Shown: piece by piece, positions 35,746-46,389 of the stretch
Layout: each line of letters starts with the position of its first letter
Numbering within the stretch: position 1 is the first letter of the stretch
NCBI GenBank assembly: GCA_001295905.1
Contig: LJHT01000027.1
Coordinates: 46,327-110,326 of the forward strand
Direction of reading: 5' to 3'
Length of the DNA stretch: 64,000 nucleotides
Origin: a beta proteobacterium AAP51
GTDB taxonomy: Bacteria > Pseudomonadota > Gammaproteobacteria > Burkholderiales > Burkholderiaceae_C
Notes under the pieces: model-generated
Seen by the model: the letters and a program-made list of their open reading frames with translations, nothing else
Database searches by the model: none
Told to the model about the DNA's origin: nothing
Program-made: the position numbers and the translations under genes

Positions 35746-36734
35746 ACGTGCGGCCGGCCGGGCAAGACGCAGCGGCCTCAGCGCCGGCCCTGGCCCCGGC
35801 CTTGCTCGATGCGCGCATCGAGGCCTTCCTCACCCACCTGCGCGTGGAGCGCCGCCTGGCCGAGCGCACGCTGGCCATGTACCGCGAGGCACTGCTGCGC
35901 CTGCAGGCCAGTGCGGCCGGTGCCGCTGTCGACCTGGAAAAGGCCCAAGTGCACCACATCCGCAGCTGGGTGGGGCAGCTGCGCCTGCGCGGCCTGGCCG
36001 CGCGCAGCATCGCCATCCACCTGGCGGCCTGGCGCGGCCTGTACCGCTGGTGGGGCCGCCAGCGCGTGGTGCTGGTGAACCCGGTGGAAGGCGTGCGCCC
36101 GCCCAAGGCGGCGCGGCCGCTGCCCAAGGCCCTGTCGGTGGAACAGGCCGTGGCACTGGCCGAGCACCGCACCGAACACACCGCCCCGGCCCTGGCCGCG
36201 CGCGACCACGCCATCACCGAGCTGCTCTACGGCTGCGGCCTGCGCGTGGCCGAAGTGACGGGGTTGGACCTGCAGGCCGGCCCGGGCACCAGCGCCGCCG
36301 ACCGCGGCTGGCTGGACCTGGCTGATGCCACCGTGCACGTGCTGGGCAAGGGCGGCAAGCGCCGCAGCCTGCCGGTGGGCGGCCCGGCCGTGGCAGCCTT
36401 GCAAGCCTGGCTGCAGCTGCGGCCCACGCTGGCCAAGACCGATGAAGCCGCGCTCTTCGTCAGCCGCCTGGGCACGCGGCTCACGGCCAACCAACTGCGC
36501 AACCGCCTGCAGGCCCAGGCCGTGCAGGCCGGCGTGCCCACGCGCGTGCACCCGCACATGCTACGCCACAGCTACGCCAGCCACCTGCTGCAAAGCAGCG
36601 GCGACCTGCGCGCCGTGCAAGAGCTGCTGGGCCACGCCAGCATCAGCACCACGCAGGTCTATACCAAGCTCGACTTCCAGCACCTGGCCAAGGCCTACGA
36701 CGCTGCGCACCCGCGCGCCAGGCGCAAGAGCTGA
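35742..36734 (+). CDS. xerC: Tyrosine recombinase XerC
   Basis: XerC with XerD resolves chromosome dimers at dif. The 330-aa protein has all six catalytic residues: Arg168 (GCGLRVAE), Lys near 206, His272-x2-Arg275, His298 and the nucleophile Tyr307, with spacings equal to E. coli XerC. The N-terminal 20 residues are an Ala/Pro-rich extension before the SAM-like domain. The start is GTG 35742, coupled to the DUF484 stop; a second GTG at 35748 is possible. Confidence 0.95.
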   Translation: MNVRPAGQDAAASAPALAPALLDARIEAFLTHLRVERRLAERTLAMYREALLRLQASAAGAAVDLEKAQVHHIRSWVGQLRLRGLAARSIAIHLAAWRGLYRWWGRQRVVLVNPVEGVRPPKAARPLPKALSVEQAVALAEHRTEHTAPALAARDHAITELLYGCGLRVAEVTGLDLQAGPGTSAADRGWLDLADATVHVLGKGGKRRSLPVGGPAVAALQAWLQLRPTLAKTDEAALFVSRLGTRLTANQLRNRLQAQAVQAGVPTRVHPHMLRHSYASHLLQSSGDLRAVQELLGHASISTTQVYTKLDFQHLAKAYDAAHPRARRKS

Positions 36735-36772
36735 GCAAGCGCTGAAGCGGCAGTGGCGCGCCGCGCCGCTGA

Positions 36773-36778
36773 GAGAAT
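36773..36778 (+). promoter_or_regulatory. Candidate -10 of rlmI
   Basis: GAGAAT ends 8 bases before ATG 36787. The hexamer is weak, but position fits the leaderless pattern found at several other genes here. Confidence 0.25.
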
Positions 36779-36786
36779 CACGCGCC

Positions 36787-37971
<1,185 letters not shown>

Positions 37972-40900
37972 GGCTGGGCGGCGCTACAGCAGCGCCGCCC
38001 GCCGCGCGCAGCAGCAGTTCGCGGTGCACCGGGTTGCGCTGCAGAAAACTCTCGACGTAAGGCGCGTCCAGGTGTTCGGCCGCCTGCTGCTGCACCAGGG
38101 CGGCGCCTTGCTCGGCAGCGCTGGCGGCCTGGGGTGCATCACCGGCGCCTTCGGCGCAGCGGGCCAGCGTCAGCCACACCTCGGCGGGCGTGAGGTCCAT
38201 CGGGTGCAGGGCCTGCAGCCAGTCGGCCGCGCGCTGGGCGTGGCGCAAGGCCTCGGCCGGGCGCTGCAACGCCAGCAGGGCCTGGGCCAGCCGCACCTGC
38301 ACCGGCAGCGCGGTGCAGGCGTTGCTGCGCACCGTGGGCTGCTGGGCCACCTCTTGCATCAGCGCCAGCGCTTCGGCCGGCGGCAGCGCCTGGGCCAGCA
38401 CCAGCTGCAGGCGGCGCAGCGCGCGGCGCTGGCCGGCGGCCTGCAGCTTGGCCGCAGCGGCCTGCAGTTCGGCGCGGGCATCGCGCCCCTGCAGCAGGGC
38501 CAGGCGCCCGCGCACGGTGGCTACCTCGGCCGCCACTACCGGCAGGTTGGCGCACAGCGCGCTGGCGCGTTCCAGCGCTTCCTGCGCCAGCGCCGGGCGG
38601 CCCAGTTCCAGCCACAGCCGGGCGCGCTGCAGGTGCAGGTCTTCTTCGCGCTGGCTGGGGCTGCTGCGCATCAGCGTCTCGGCCTCGGCCAGGTGCGCCA
38701 GCGCTTCGCGCCAGCGGCCCAGCGTGCGCGACACCACGCCCAGGCGCACCTGCAGGTTGATGGCCACCACGCCCGCTGCGCCGCCGGCCAGGCGCGCGGC
38801 GCTCAGGCAGCGTTCATGCGCCAGCGCGGCCTGGCCGCGCGCTTCCAGCGAGATGGCCAGGTTGTTGATGACGCGGGCGCGCACCAGGGGGTCGGTTTGG
38901 CGCTCGGCGGCCTCTTGCAGCAGCGTGATGGCGCCGTCGTGCTCGTCTTCGTCCTGCAGCAGCAGGCCCAGGTTGTTGAGCGTGGGGGCCATCTCGTTTT
39001 CGGCGGCGGCAGGCTCGCCGCCCAGCTGGCCGGCGGCGGCCTGTCGGAAGAGGGCCAGCGCCTGCTCGAAGGCAGCGCGCGCCTGGGCGATGTCGCCGCT
39101 GCGGCGCAGCACCACGCCGCGCATGTTCAGCAGGTCGGCACGCGCCTGCCAGGGGCCGTCGGGGCCCAGCACCGCCAGCGCGGTGGTGACGCTGGCGGCC
39201 GCGCCGGCGGCGTCGCCCCGCATGTGCAGCATCACGGCCTGCATGTCGTGGCCGCGGGCGTGCTGCAGCGCGGTGCGGGCCAGGCCCTGCATGCGGCGGA
39301 TGGCGCTTTCCAGCTCGGGCCCGGCGGTGGCTGAGCGCAGCAGCAGCACGGCCTGTTCGGCGGCATCGAAGGCGGCTTCGGCTTGGCCGGCGGTGGCGCG
39401 CAGCTCGGCCAGCTGGCCCCACAGGCGCGCGGCTTCGGCGGGCTCCAGCGCACGTGCGGCCACCTGCGCGGCGCGCTCCAGGTGGGGCGCGGCGCGTGCG
39501 GGCTGGCCGGCCTGCAGCCAGTGCCGGGCCAGCCGGGCGGGGGCGGCGCGGCCGGCGGTTTCCAGGTGGGCGGCAATCTCGCCGTGCAGATGGCGCGCCA
39601 GCGCGGCCGGCACCGAGTTCAGCGCGGCTTCTTCGAAGAGGTCGTGCACGAAAGCCTGGTCACGCAGGATCTGCGCCTGTTCCAGCTCGGCCCAAGCATC
39701 GGCCAGCGCCAGGGTGGGTGTGCCCAGCACCTGCGTGGCCAGCGCGGGCGAGAACTCTTGCCCGGCCACGGCCAGGCAGCGCGCCAGCGCCAGTGCGGGG
39801 GGCGAGAGCTGCGCCAGACGCTTTTCCACCAGCCGCAGCACCGACAGCGGCCGCGGCAGCGTGCGCGCGTCGGCCAGCGCCGACAGGCTGCGCCCGGCGC
39901 CGCCGGCCAGCTGTTCGTCGACCCAGGCCTGCTTCAGCGTTTCCAGCGCATAGAGCGGGTTGCCGCCGGTGCGGGCCAGCAGGCCCGGGGCCAGCGTGGC
40001 GCCGTGCACGCCGGGCAGGGCCAGTGAATCCACCAGCGCGGCCAGCGCCGCCACGCCCAGCGGCTGCAGCACCACGGCCTGCAGGCGGGCCTGGTCGATG
40101 AGGCTTTCGTTCAGTGCCTGCAGGGCCGAGCCGGCTTCGGCCGGGCGGTAGGCCAGCGCCCAGCGCTGCGGACCGGGGGCTTCGTCCAGCAGGGCCTGCA
40201 GCAACTGCAGGCTGGCGGTGTCGGCAAAGTGCAGGTCGTCCAGTGCCAGTGCGGGCAGGTCGGCGCAGGCCGCCAGCACCGAGGCCACCGCACGCTGCAG
40301 CTGCAGGCGCCGGCCCCCGCCGGCGGCCGCGCCGGCACCTTCCCAACCCGGCGCGGTGTCGGGCTGCCATTCAGGCAGCACGCGTGCCAGCTCTTGCCTT
40401 GCCGGCGGGGCGATGGACAGTGGCGAACGTTCGGCCAGCGCGCGCAGCAGGCGGGCCAGTGTGGACAGCGGCACCCCGGCATCACCCGGCCGCGCGGCCA
40501 CGGCCAGCGCCTGCGGCGGCAGCAGGTGCTGAAGCAGGCGGCTCTTGCCCATGCCGGCTTCGCCCACCAGGGCCACCACCTGGCCGCGGGCCCAGGCGTG
40601 GTCGGCGCTGTGGATCTCGGCTTCGCGCCCCACCAACCGCGGCGGGCGCAGTACCGAGGCGGGTAGGCTGGCCGGGCCGCGCGCGGCCTGCGGCGTGCTG
40701 CCGCCTTCCACCAGGCGCAGCAGGGCCAGGGTTTCGGCATCGGGGCGCGTGCCCACCTCGTTCTTCAGCACGCTTTCGCAACGGTCGAAGGCCAGCAGCG
40801 CGGCGGTTCGGTCACCGGCCAGGTAGTGCAGGCGCATCACGCGGCGGTGCGCGGCTTCGCTGTAGGGCTGCAGCGCCAGCAATTCGGCCGCCAGGGCCAG

Positions 40901-41395
40901 GGCCTCGGCCCAGCGGTGGCCGCTTTCGGCAGCCTCGGCGCGGTTTTGCAGTTGCTGCAGCAGGCGGTCTTGCCGCCGGCGGCGCTGGCCCTCGAGCCAG
41001 GCCGCGAGTTCACCGGTGACGGCCAGCGGCTCAGCGCCCAGCAGGCTATCGCTTTCGGCCAGGTCGTGCTGCAGGCCGGGGGCGAGTGCCAGCGTCTGGC
41101 TGCCGCACACCAGTTCCAGGCCGCACAGGCGCCGCAGCTTGAACAGGCGCTGGCGCAGGGAATTGCGAGCGGCTTCGGCGTCGCTATCAGGCCACATCAG
41201 CGCCGCCAGCCGCGCCCGCGCGGTGGGGCCTTCCAGGGCCAGCCAGGCCAGCAGCAGGGCGTCTTGCGGCGCCAGCGGCTGTGGCGGCTGGCCAGGCTGC
41301 TCCAGGGCGGGGGCACCGGCCAGCAGCAGCCGGGGGGCGGGGGCGGGCGCGGGCGCTTCGATGGGCATGGCGCCAGCCAGCATAAGGCGGCTGCG

Positions 41396-41893
41396 TTAGG
41401 CGGGCGTTATCGGCCGCGCGGCCTGGGGCAAGGGCAGCCGCGGCTCGAACTTCGCCCGCTTCACGCTGAAGAAAGCCTTCACGTTGCGCACGTTGGCGTC
41501 TTGCGTGAAGAGGCGCTGCACCAGCGCGTGGTAGGCGGGCATGTCGGGCGCGAAGATCGCCAGCATGAAATCAGGCCCCGGGCTGACGCGCCAGCACTGC
41601 TGCACGGCGGCTTCGGCCACGGCGCGGGTCTCGAAGGCATCGAGATGCTCGGCGCCCTGGCGGTCGAGGGTGATCTCCACCAGCACCGTGAGCCCCCCGC
41701 CGCCCGGCCACAGCGCCTGCGGGTTCAGCAAGGCCACGCGGCGTTCGATGACGCCGGCTTCCAGCAGCCGCCGCACCCGGCGCAACGCAGTGGCGGGCGA
41801 GGTGCCGGCGCGTTCGGCCAGCGCCAGGTTGGACAGCGAGGCGTCGTCTTGTAGCAGGGCCAAGAGGCGCAGATCGGTGGCATCCAGATTCAT
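41396..41893 (-). CDS. Lrp/AsnC-family transcriptional regulator
   Basis: The 165-aa protein has an N-terminal Lrp HTH (DATDLRLLALLQDDASLSNLALAERAGTSPATALRRVRRL) and a C-terminal AsnC ligand-binding (RAM) domain containing FETRAVAEAAVQQCWRVSPGPDFMLAI. ATG 41893 is preferred over TTG 41911. The BTAD-ATPase gene follows closely, so the pair is probably co-transcribed. An AATAAT hexamer ends 6 bases before the ATG, and two palindromes lie just upstream. Confidence 0.9.
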   Translation of the reverse strand: MNLDATDLRLLALLQDDASLSNLALAERAGTSPATALRRVRRLLEAGVIERRVALLNPQALWPGGGGLTVLVEITLDRQGAEHLDAFETRAVAEAAVQQCWRVSPGPDFMLAIFAPDMPAYHALVQRLFTQDANVRNVKAFFSVKRAKFEPRLPLPQAARPITPA

Positions 41894-41899
41894 GGAGAA

Positions 41900-41921
41900 A
41901 TTATTGATCAACTGATATCAG
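41900..41921. promoter_or_regulatory. lrp-type promoter with two adjacent palindromes
   Basis: On the minus strand AATAAT (41905-41900) ends 6 bases before the ATG of the Lrp-type gene. TTGATCAA (41904-41911) and CTGATATCAG (41912-41921) are perfect palindromes lying side by side over and behind it, in an AT-rich patch. They are likely operator half-sites, possibly for the Lrp-type protein itself. Confidence 0.45.
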
Positions 41922-42050
41922 CATGGGAAACAAAGCGCCAAGCTGTTGAAGGCGTGAACATCTTCGTCAAAAACTCTGAAAGAACGCAACAAAACGCCAC
42001 AGCAGCTGACCTAGCATGCGCCACCCCGTCCCGTTCAGGAGCTTTCCCCC

Positions 42051-43967
42051 ATGTGTGGCATCGTCGGCGCCGTCAGCAACCGCAACATCGTTCCCATCCT
42101 GCTGGAGGGCCTGAAGCGCCTGGAATACCGCGGGTACGACAGCTGCGGCGTGGCGGTGCACCAGGGCGGCGCCCTGCGCCGGGCGCGCAGCACCAGCCGC
42201 GTGGCGGAACTGCAGGCCAACGTGGAAGCCGACCACGTGGCCAGCGGCACCGGCATCGCCCACACGCGCTGGGCCACGCACGGCGCACCGGCGGTGCACA
42301 ACGCCCACCCGCATTTCAGCGCCGGCACGCACATCGACGCCATGGCCACCGGCTTCGGCGCGCTGGAAGACGAAGTGGCCGGCCAGCCCGTGGCGCCTGT
42401 GGCCCGCATAGGCCTGGTGCACAACGGCATCATCGAGAACCACGACGAGCTGCGCGCCGAACTGCGCGAGCGCGGCTACGTCTTCACCAGCCAGACCGAC
42501 ACCGAGGTCATCGCCCACCTGGTGCACAGCTTCTACGACGGCGACCTGCTGGAAGCCGTGCAAGCCGCGCTGCCGCGCCTGCGCGGTGCCTATGCCATCG
42601 CCGTGTTCAGCCGCGACGAACCGCACCGCGTGGTGGGCGCGCGCCAGGGTTCACCGCTGGTGCTGGGCGTGGGCCTCGGCGAACACTTCCTGGCCAGCGA
42701 CGCCATGGCCCTGGCCGGCGTGACCGACCAGATCGTCTACCTGGAAGAAGGCGACGTGGTCGACATGCAGCTGGGCAAGGTGTGGATCAGCGCCGCTGAC
42801 GCCGCCGGCGGCGGTGGCCGCTACAAGAACGTGCAGCGCCCGGTGCGCACCGTCACGGCCCACAGCGGCGCGGCCGAACTGGGCCCCTACCGGCACTACA
42901 TGCAGAAGGAAATCTTCGAGCAGCCGCGCGCGCTGGCCGACACGCTGGAAGGCGTGGAAGGCATCAGCCCCGAACTGTTCGGCGATGGCGCCTACCGTGT
43001 GTTCAAGGAGGTGGACCGCGTGCTGATACTGGCCTGCGGCACCAGCAGCTACGCCGGCATGACGGCCAAGTACTGGCTGGAGAGCATCGCCGCCATACCC
43101 ACCAGCGTGGAGATTGCCAGCGAGTACCGCTACCGCGACAGCGTGCCCGACCCGCGCACGCTGGTGGTGACCATCACGCAAAGCGGCGAAACCGCCGACA
43201 CGCTGGCGGCGCTGAAACATGCGCGCAGCCTGGGCATGGAGCACACGCTGACCATCTGCAACGTGAGCACCAGCGCCATGGTGCGCGAGTGCAAGCTGGC
43301 CTACATCACGCGCGCGGGTGTGGAAATCGGCGTGGCCAGCACCAAGGCCTTCACCACGCAGCTGGCTGGCCTGTACCTGCTGACGCTGGCGCTGGCCCAG
43401 GTGCGCGGGCGCCTGAACGCCGCGCAGGAAGCGGCCGAGCTGAAGGCCCTGCGCCACCTGCCCGTGGCGCTGCAGGCCGTGCTGGCGCTGGAGCCGCAGA
43501 TCATCGCGTGGAGCGAAGATTTCGCGCGCAAGGAAAACGCGCTCTTCCTGGGCCGTGGCCTGCACTACCCCATTGCGCTGGAAGGCGCGCTGAAGCTGAA
43601 GGAAATCAGCTACATCCACGCCGAGGCCTACCCAGCGGGCGAGTTGAAACATGGCCCGCTGGCGCTCGTCACCGACCAGATGCCGGTGGTGACGGTGGCG
43701 CCCAACGACGCGCTGCTGGAAAAGCTGAAGAGCAACCTCCAGGAAGTGCGCGCCCGCGGCGGCCAGCTTTACGTGTTTGCCGACAGCGACACCCACATCG
43801 GCAGCGAACCCGGCGTGCACGTCATCCGCATGCCCGAGCACTACGGCGCGCTGAGCCCGCTGCTGCACGTGGTACCGCTGCAGCTGCTGGCCTATCACAC
43901 GGCCTGTGCGCGGGGGACGGACGTGGACAAGCCGCGGAATCTGGCGAAGAGCGTGACGGTGGAGTGA
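42051..43967 (+). CDS. glmS: Glucosamine-6-phosphate synthase (isomerising)
   Basis: GlmS makes glucosamine-6-phosphate from fructose-6-phosphate and glutamine for cell wall precursors. The 638-aa protein starts with the mature catalytic Cys (MCGIVGAV), has two SIS domains ([29 protein letters not shown]) and ends in the conserved LAKSVTVE that TnsD-type proteins recognise at attTn7. Compared with E. coli GlmS it has about 27 extra residues (about positions 92-118) between NAHPH and VHNGIIEN in the glutaminase domain. A Tn7-like end lies 25 bases after the stop. Confidence 0.96.
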   Translation: MCGIVGAVSNRNIVPILLEGLKRLEYRGYDSCGVAVHQGGALRRARSTSRVAELQANVEADHVASGTGIAHTRWATHGAPAVHNAHPHFSAGTHIDAMATGFGALEDEVAGQPVAPVARIGLVHNGIIENHDELRAELRERGYVFTSQTDTEVIAHLVHSFYDGDLLEAVQAALPRLRGAYAIAVFSRDEPHRVVGARQGSPLVLGVGLGEHFLASDAMALAGVTDQIVYLEEGDVVDMQLGKVWISAADAAGGGGRYKNVQRPVRTVTAHSGAAELGPYRHYMQKEIFEQPRALADTLEGVEGISPELFGDGAYRVFKEVDRVLILACGTSSYAGMTAKYWLESIAAIPTSVEIASEYRYRDSVPDPRTLVVTITQSGETADTLAALKHARSLGMEHTLTICNVSTSAMVRECKLAYITRAGVEIGVASTKAFTTQLAGLYLLTLALAQVRGRLNAAQEAAELKALRHLPVALQAVLALEPQIIAWSEDFARKENALFLGRGLHYPIALEGALKLKEISYIHAEAYPAGELKHGPLALVTDQMPVVTVAPNDALLEKLKSNLQEVRARGGQLYVFADSDTHIGSEPGVHVIRMPEHYGALSPLLHVVPLQLLAYHTACARGTDVDKPRNLAKSVTVE

Positions 43968-43991
43968 GGGTGGCGGGCGCGCCGCTGTTTT

Positions 43992-44060
43992 TGTTCCGAC
44001 TAAAGATAGTCGTAAACAGGCCATTAAAGTCGAAAGCCGATTACTAGAGTCGAAAACAAC
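43992..44060 (+). mobile_element. Tn7-like transposon right end at attTn7
   Basis: The sequence begins TGT at 43992, 25 bases after the last base of the glmS stop. AGTCG occurs at 44008, 44028 and 44048, exactly 20 bases apart, each followed by T/A-AAA (AGTCGTAAAC, AGTCGAAAGC, AGTCGAAAAC) and preceded by A/T-rich bases. In Tn7 the right end also starts TGT, has AGTC at its bases 17-20 and carries phased TnsB sites of AATAAAGTCTTAAAC type; here AGTC is at bases 17-20 too. CGACTA-AAGA-TAGTCG (43997-44012) is an inverted repeat within. No left end or tns gene is visible. Confidence 0.72.
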
Positions 44061-44089
44061 CGGGGCGACACCAGCCCCGTGCGTTCGAC

Positions 44090-44950
44090 TCAGCTGATCG
44101 GCAGCGTTCCTTTGCATGACGGGTAGCCCGAGCATCCCCAGAACTCGCTACCGGCATTCGCGCCGCGCTTCGCGGTGCGCCGAACCATGGCCTTCGTACA
44201 GATGGGGCAGGAGGGCGCTGCAGCCGCAGGCGCGGTGGCACTGGGAGCAACACCAGCGGGCCTGCCAGGGACTTGCTGCGTGGTTCCTGCCGCCTGCTTG
44301 ATCAGCGCGCGCAGCCGAGTGCCATCGATCAGCTGGACGTTTCGGCCTTCGGCGAACTTGCGGGCATCGTCCGTGAAGCGTCCCGACGTCACTACGAAAC
44401 CACCAGCTGCCCCTTTGGCTGCCATCACGCCATACAGTTCGCGTACGACTTCGACGCCCACTCGGAACGCGCGCCACTGTTTGCATTGAACGAGGTACTT
44501 TTCGCCGTCCTTGATCAGCACAAGATCGATGCCGCCGTCTGCCCCGCCGCCGCCAGTTTCCACGACGCGATAGCCCTGGAGACGAAAACCCTCGCCGACG
44601 AGACGTTCGAACTGCTGCCAGCTCATTCCGTCGAGGGCATCAGCGGCTTCGCTTCGGGCCACATTGCAAATCAACTGCTTGCGCTCCCGGCGGCGCCATG
44701 CCGACATGGCAGCGCCCGCAAGGCAGAGGATCGGCAGCACGTACTGCCCAATCGACGCCAGCGTGCGCCAAAGCGTCTGCGTCACTATTGCGCCAACTTG
44801 CCCTGGCTGCACCGTGGCTGCGGTCGGCTGGCTAGCGACGTGGTGCAGCGCGAGATACGCCAACCCGGCCAGCAGCACGCCAACCCACCAGGGCAGCATT
44901 GCCACCAAGTCCATCACATCTTCAGCTGGACTGGTCTTCCTCCTCGCCAT
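44090..44950 (-). CDS. Membrane-anchored Mrr-type restriction endonuclease with topoisomerase zinc finger
   Basis: The 286-aa protein has two N-terminal transmembrane helices (about residues 16-38 and 64-85), then an Mrr_cat/PD-(D/E)xK nuclease domain with D138-GGI-D142 and Q155-C-K157. The C-terminus carries a CPIC...C-x5-C topoisomerase I-type zinc finger. The combination suggests a membrane-tethered nuclease that binds DNA through the zinc finger, likely in defence; related proteins are often called restriction endonuclease-like membrane proteins. GC is visibly lower than the neighbours. It lies right beside the Tn7-like end, reading towards it. Confidence 0.82.
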   Translation of the reverse strand: MARRKTSPAEDVMDLVAMLPWWVGVLLAGLAYLALHHVASQPTAATVQPGQVGAIVTQTLWRTLASIGQYVLPILCLAGAAMSAWRRRERKQLICNVARSEAADALDGMSWQQFERLVGEGFRLQGYRVVETGGGGADGGIDLVLIKDGEKYLVQCKQWRAFRVGVEVVRELYGVMAAKGAAGGFVVTSGRFTDDARKFAEGRNVQLIDGTRLRALIKQAAGTTQQVPGRPAGVAPSATAPAAAAPSCPICTKAMVRRTAKRGANAGSEFWGCSGYPSCKGTLPIS

Positions 44951-45307
44951 GTCTCTTCCTTCTTCGCTCGTGACTCACCCGATAGCCTTTCACACGATCT
45001 CCGCTTCGATGACCTCGACCAACCGATCAGCGCTGAATCCATGGGGGTACACCTTCGGCGGCGAACCATGGACGGTGGGCGATATGAACGCCGAAAACGT
45101 CTGGACAGCCAAGCAACCCGCCGAGGTGTTTGCAGACCGTCCCTGATGCCTGGACTGTCGGAGCGCCGGGCGCCGCGTCCGGGAGCCTGAGAAAGGAGAA
45201 CGGCGTTTGGCAGGACGACGCGCCGCTGCAGTGATCGGGCGGCTGGCCGGCGCAGCCTGCGGGTCACCAACCCGCGCCCCTGCTCCGGGTCGTGAGCGGG
45301 CTTGCCG
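44951..45307. other. Intergenic part of the attTn7 island
   Basis: In 357 bases I find no convincing gene. Short open frames on both strands have no family features or good ribosome sites, apart from an AAGGAGAA-like site near 45195 followed by a TTG-led frame of low quality. It may contain decayed transposon sequence. Confidence 0.45.
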
Positions 45308-46036
45308 CTACGCCCAGATGGGCAGGTTCTGCGTTGAGAAGTCGGCCATCACGGTGTCGATGATGGCGCCGGCCGCCTTCTTGAACTGCGGGGCGGTCTG
45401 CGCATTGGTCTTCACACCCATGCCGTTGCACTCGGCATGCCCGGCGCGCAGGTTTGGCTGGTACCAGCACACGCTCTTGTTGAAATAGTCGGTGAAGCGT
45501 TTGCCGGCCAGGCGCTCGCGTTCAGCCAGTTCAACCTCCAGCGCGGCCCAGGGCACGTCGTGGCACACCGGGGGCTTGCGTGGCGGCACCGGTGGGGTGG
45601 TGTTGCGCACTTCCACCCATTTCGCGGTCATCAGGATGGTGCCTCCGCGGATGCAACCGGGCTCGGCGCAGGCGATGCTGAACTGCCCGCCCTGGAAAGT
45701 CGCCGAACCGTAGGTCTGCGTGAAGGTGTTGGAGAACTGGCCGGGCCGGCCGCCGATGGCCTGGCGGTAGTCGGTGTCGTCTTCGTCGGCGGTGTCGCGG
45801 CCGGGATCCATCACTCCGATCTGCTTGTCCAGGGCCTCGAGCTGCGCGAGCATCTGCGGTGTCACGAGCGAGCGCACCTGCCGCTGTGGCCGCACGCGTT
45901 TGGGCACGGCGCCAGCGCGCAGCACCACGATGGAGGTCTTCGCGATCTTCTTGTGCTTGGGCTTGCCGACACTGACTTTCGGTCCGGTGGTCGCCTTCGG
46001 CAGGGCGTTCTTCTGCTTCGGCGTTTGGTTGGGCAT
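45308..46036 (-). CDS. Unknown basic protein in the attTn7 island
   Basis: The 242-aa protein has a Lys-rich, Pro-rich N-terminus (first 55 residues, KHKKIAKTS-like), a central region with DTADEDDTDY, then Cys-containing segments (CAEPGCIRGG, PVCHDVPWAALEVELAER, VCWYQPNLRAGHAECNG). I do not recognise the family. The absence of a signal peptide and the compact Cys-rich, aromatic C-terminal half could suit a secreted effector or a nucleic-acid-binding protein, but nothing decides it. Base composition is intermediate between the nuclease gene and the backbone. Confidence 0.55.
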   Translation of the reverse strand: MPNQTPKQKNALPKATTGPKVSVGKPKHKKIAKTSIVVLRAGAVPKRVRPQRQVRSLVTPQMLAQLEALDKQIGVMDPGRDTADEDDTDYRQAIGGRPGQFSNTFTQTYGSATFQGGQFSIACAEPGCIRGGTILMTAKWVEVRNTTPPVPPRKPPVCHDVPWAALEVELAERERLAGKRFTDYFNKSVCWYQPNLRAGHAECNGMGVKTNAQTAPQFKKAAGAIIDTVMADFSTQNLPIWA

Positions 46037-46389
46037 CGTTCTTCGTCCTGGTTTCGTCGCGCGTTGGGCCCGATGCTGGCCAACTGCTCGCAGGTGGTCA
46101 AGAAGAGCAGTGGGGGATGGCGCGCGGCCACCCCCCGCTGGCGGGTCAGCGGAAACCGCCCGCCACTCGGCTCTGCGGCTGGCCGCCTCTATGGGCCTCT
46201 ATGGGTTGAGCATGCAGTTCTCGAAATGCAGCAACCTGCGAACCGCCCAGGTGCAGGCCACAGGCCTGCACCGGCGGCCTTGCAGAGGCTCGCGTCAGCC
46301 TCACCGACAAGTGCATCATTCCCGGTCCTGGTCGCCACCGGCCCAGCGGTGCGGCCCGAAGCAGGCGCACTGAACTACGGAGACATCTC
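46037..46389. other. Intergenic region before panE-like gene, with repeats
   Basis: These 353 bases hold no gene I can support. They contain CCTCTATGGG in perfect tandem (46186-46195 and 46196-46205) and a 10-bp inverted repeat (GGTGCAGGCC / GGCCTGCACC, 46250-46272, three-base loop). Confidence 0.5.
46250..46272. promoter_or_regulatory. 10-bp inverted repeat upstream of panE-like gene
   Basis: GGTGCAGGCC, ACA, GGCCTGCACC. Perfect symmetry, 118 bases upstream of the ATG at 46390. It could be an operator or the end of a transcript from upstream. Confidence 0.4.

Noticed and set aside
44914..45270. Arg-rich minus-strand frame upstream of the Mrr-type gene
   Set aside because: About a third of residues are Arg or Ser, there is no ribosome site, and it overlaps the start of the nuclease gene.
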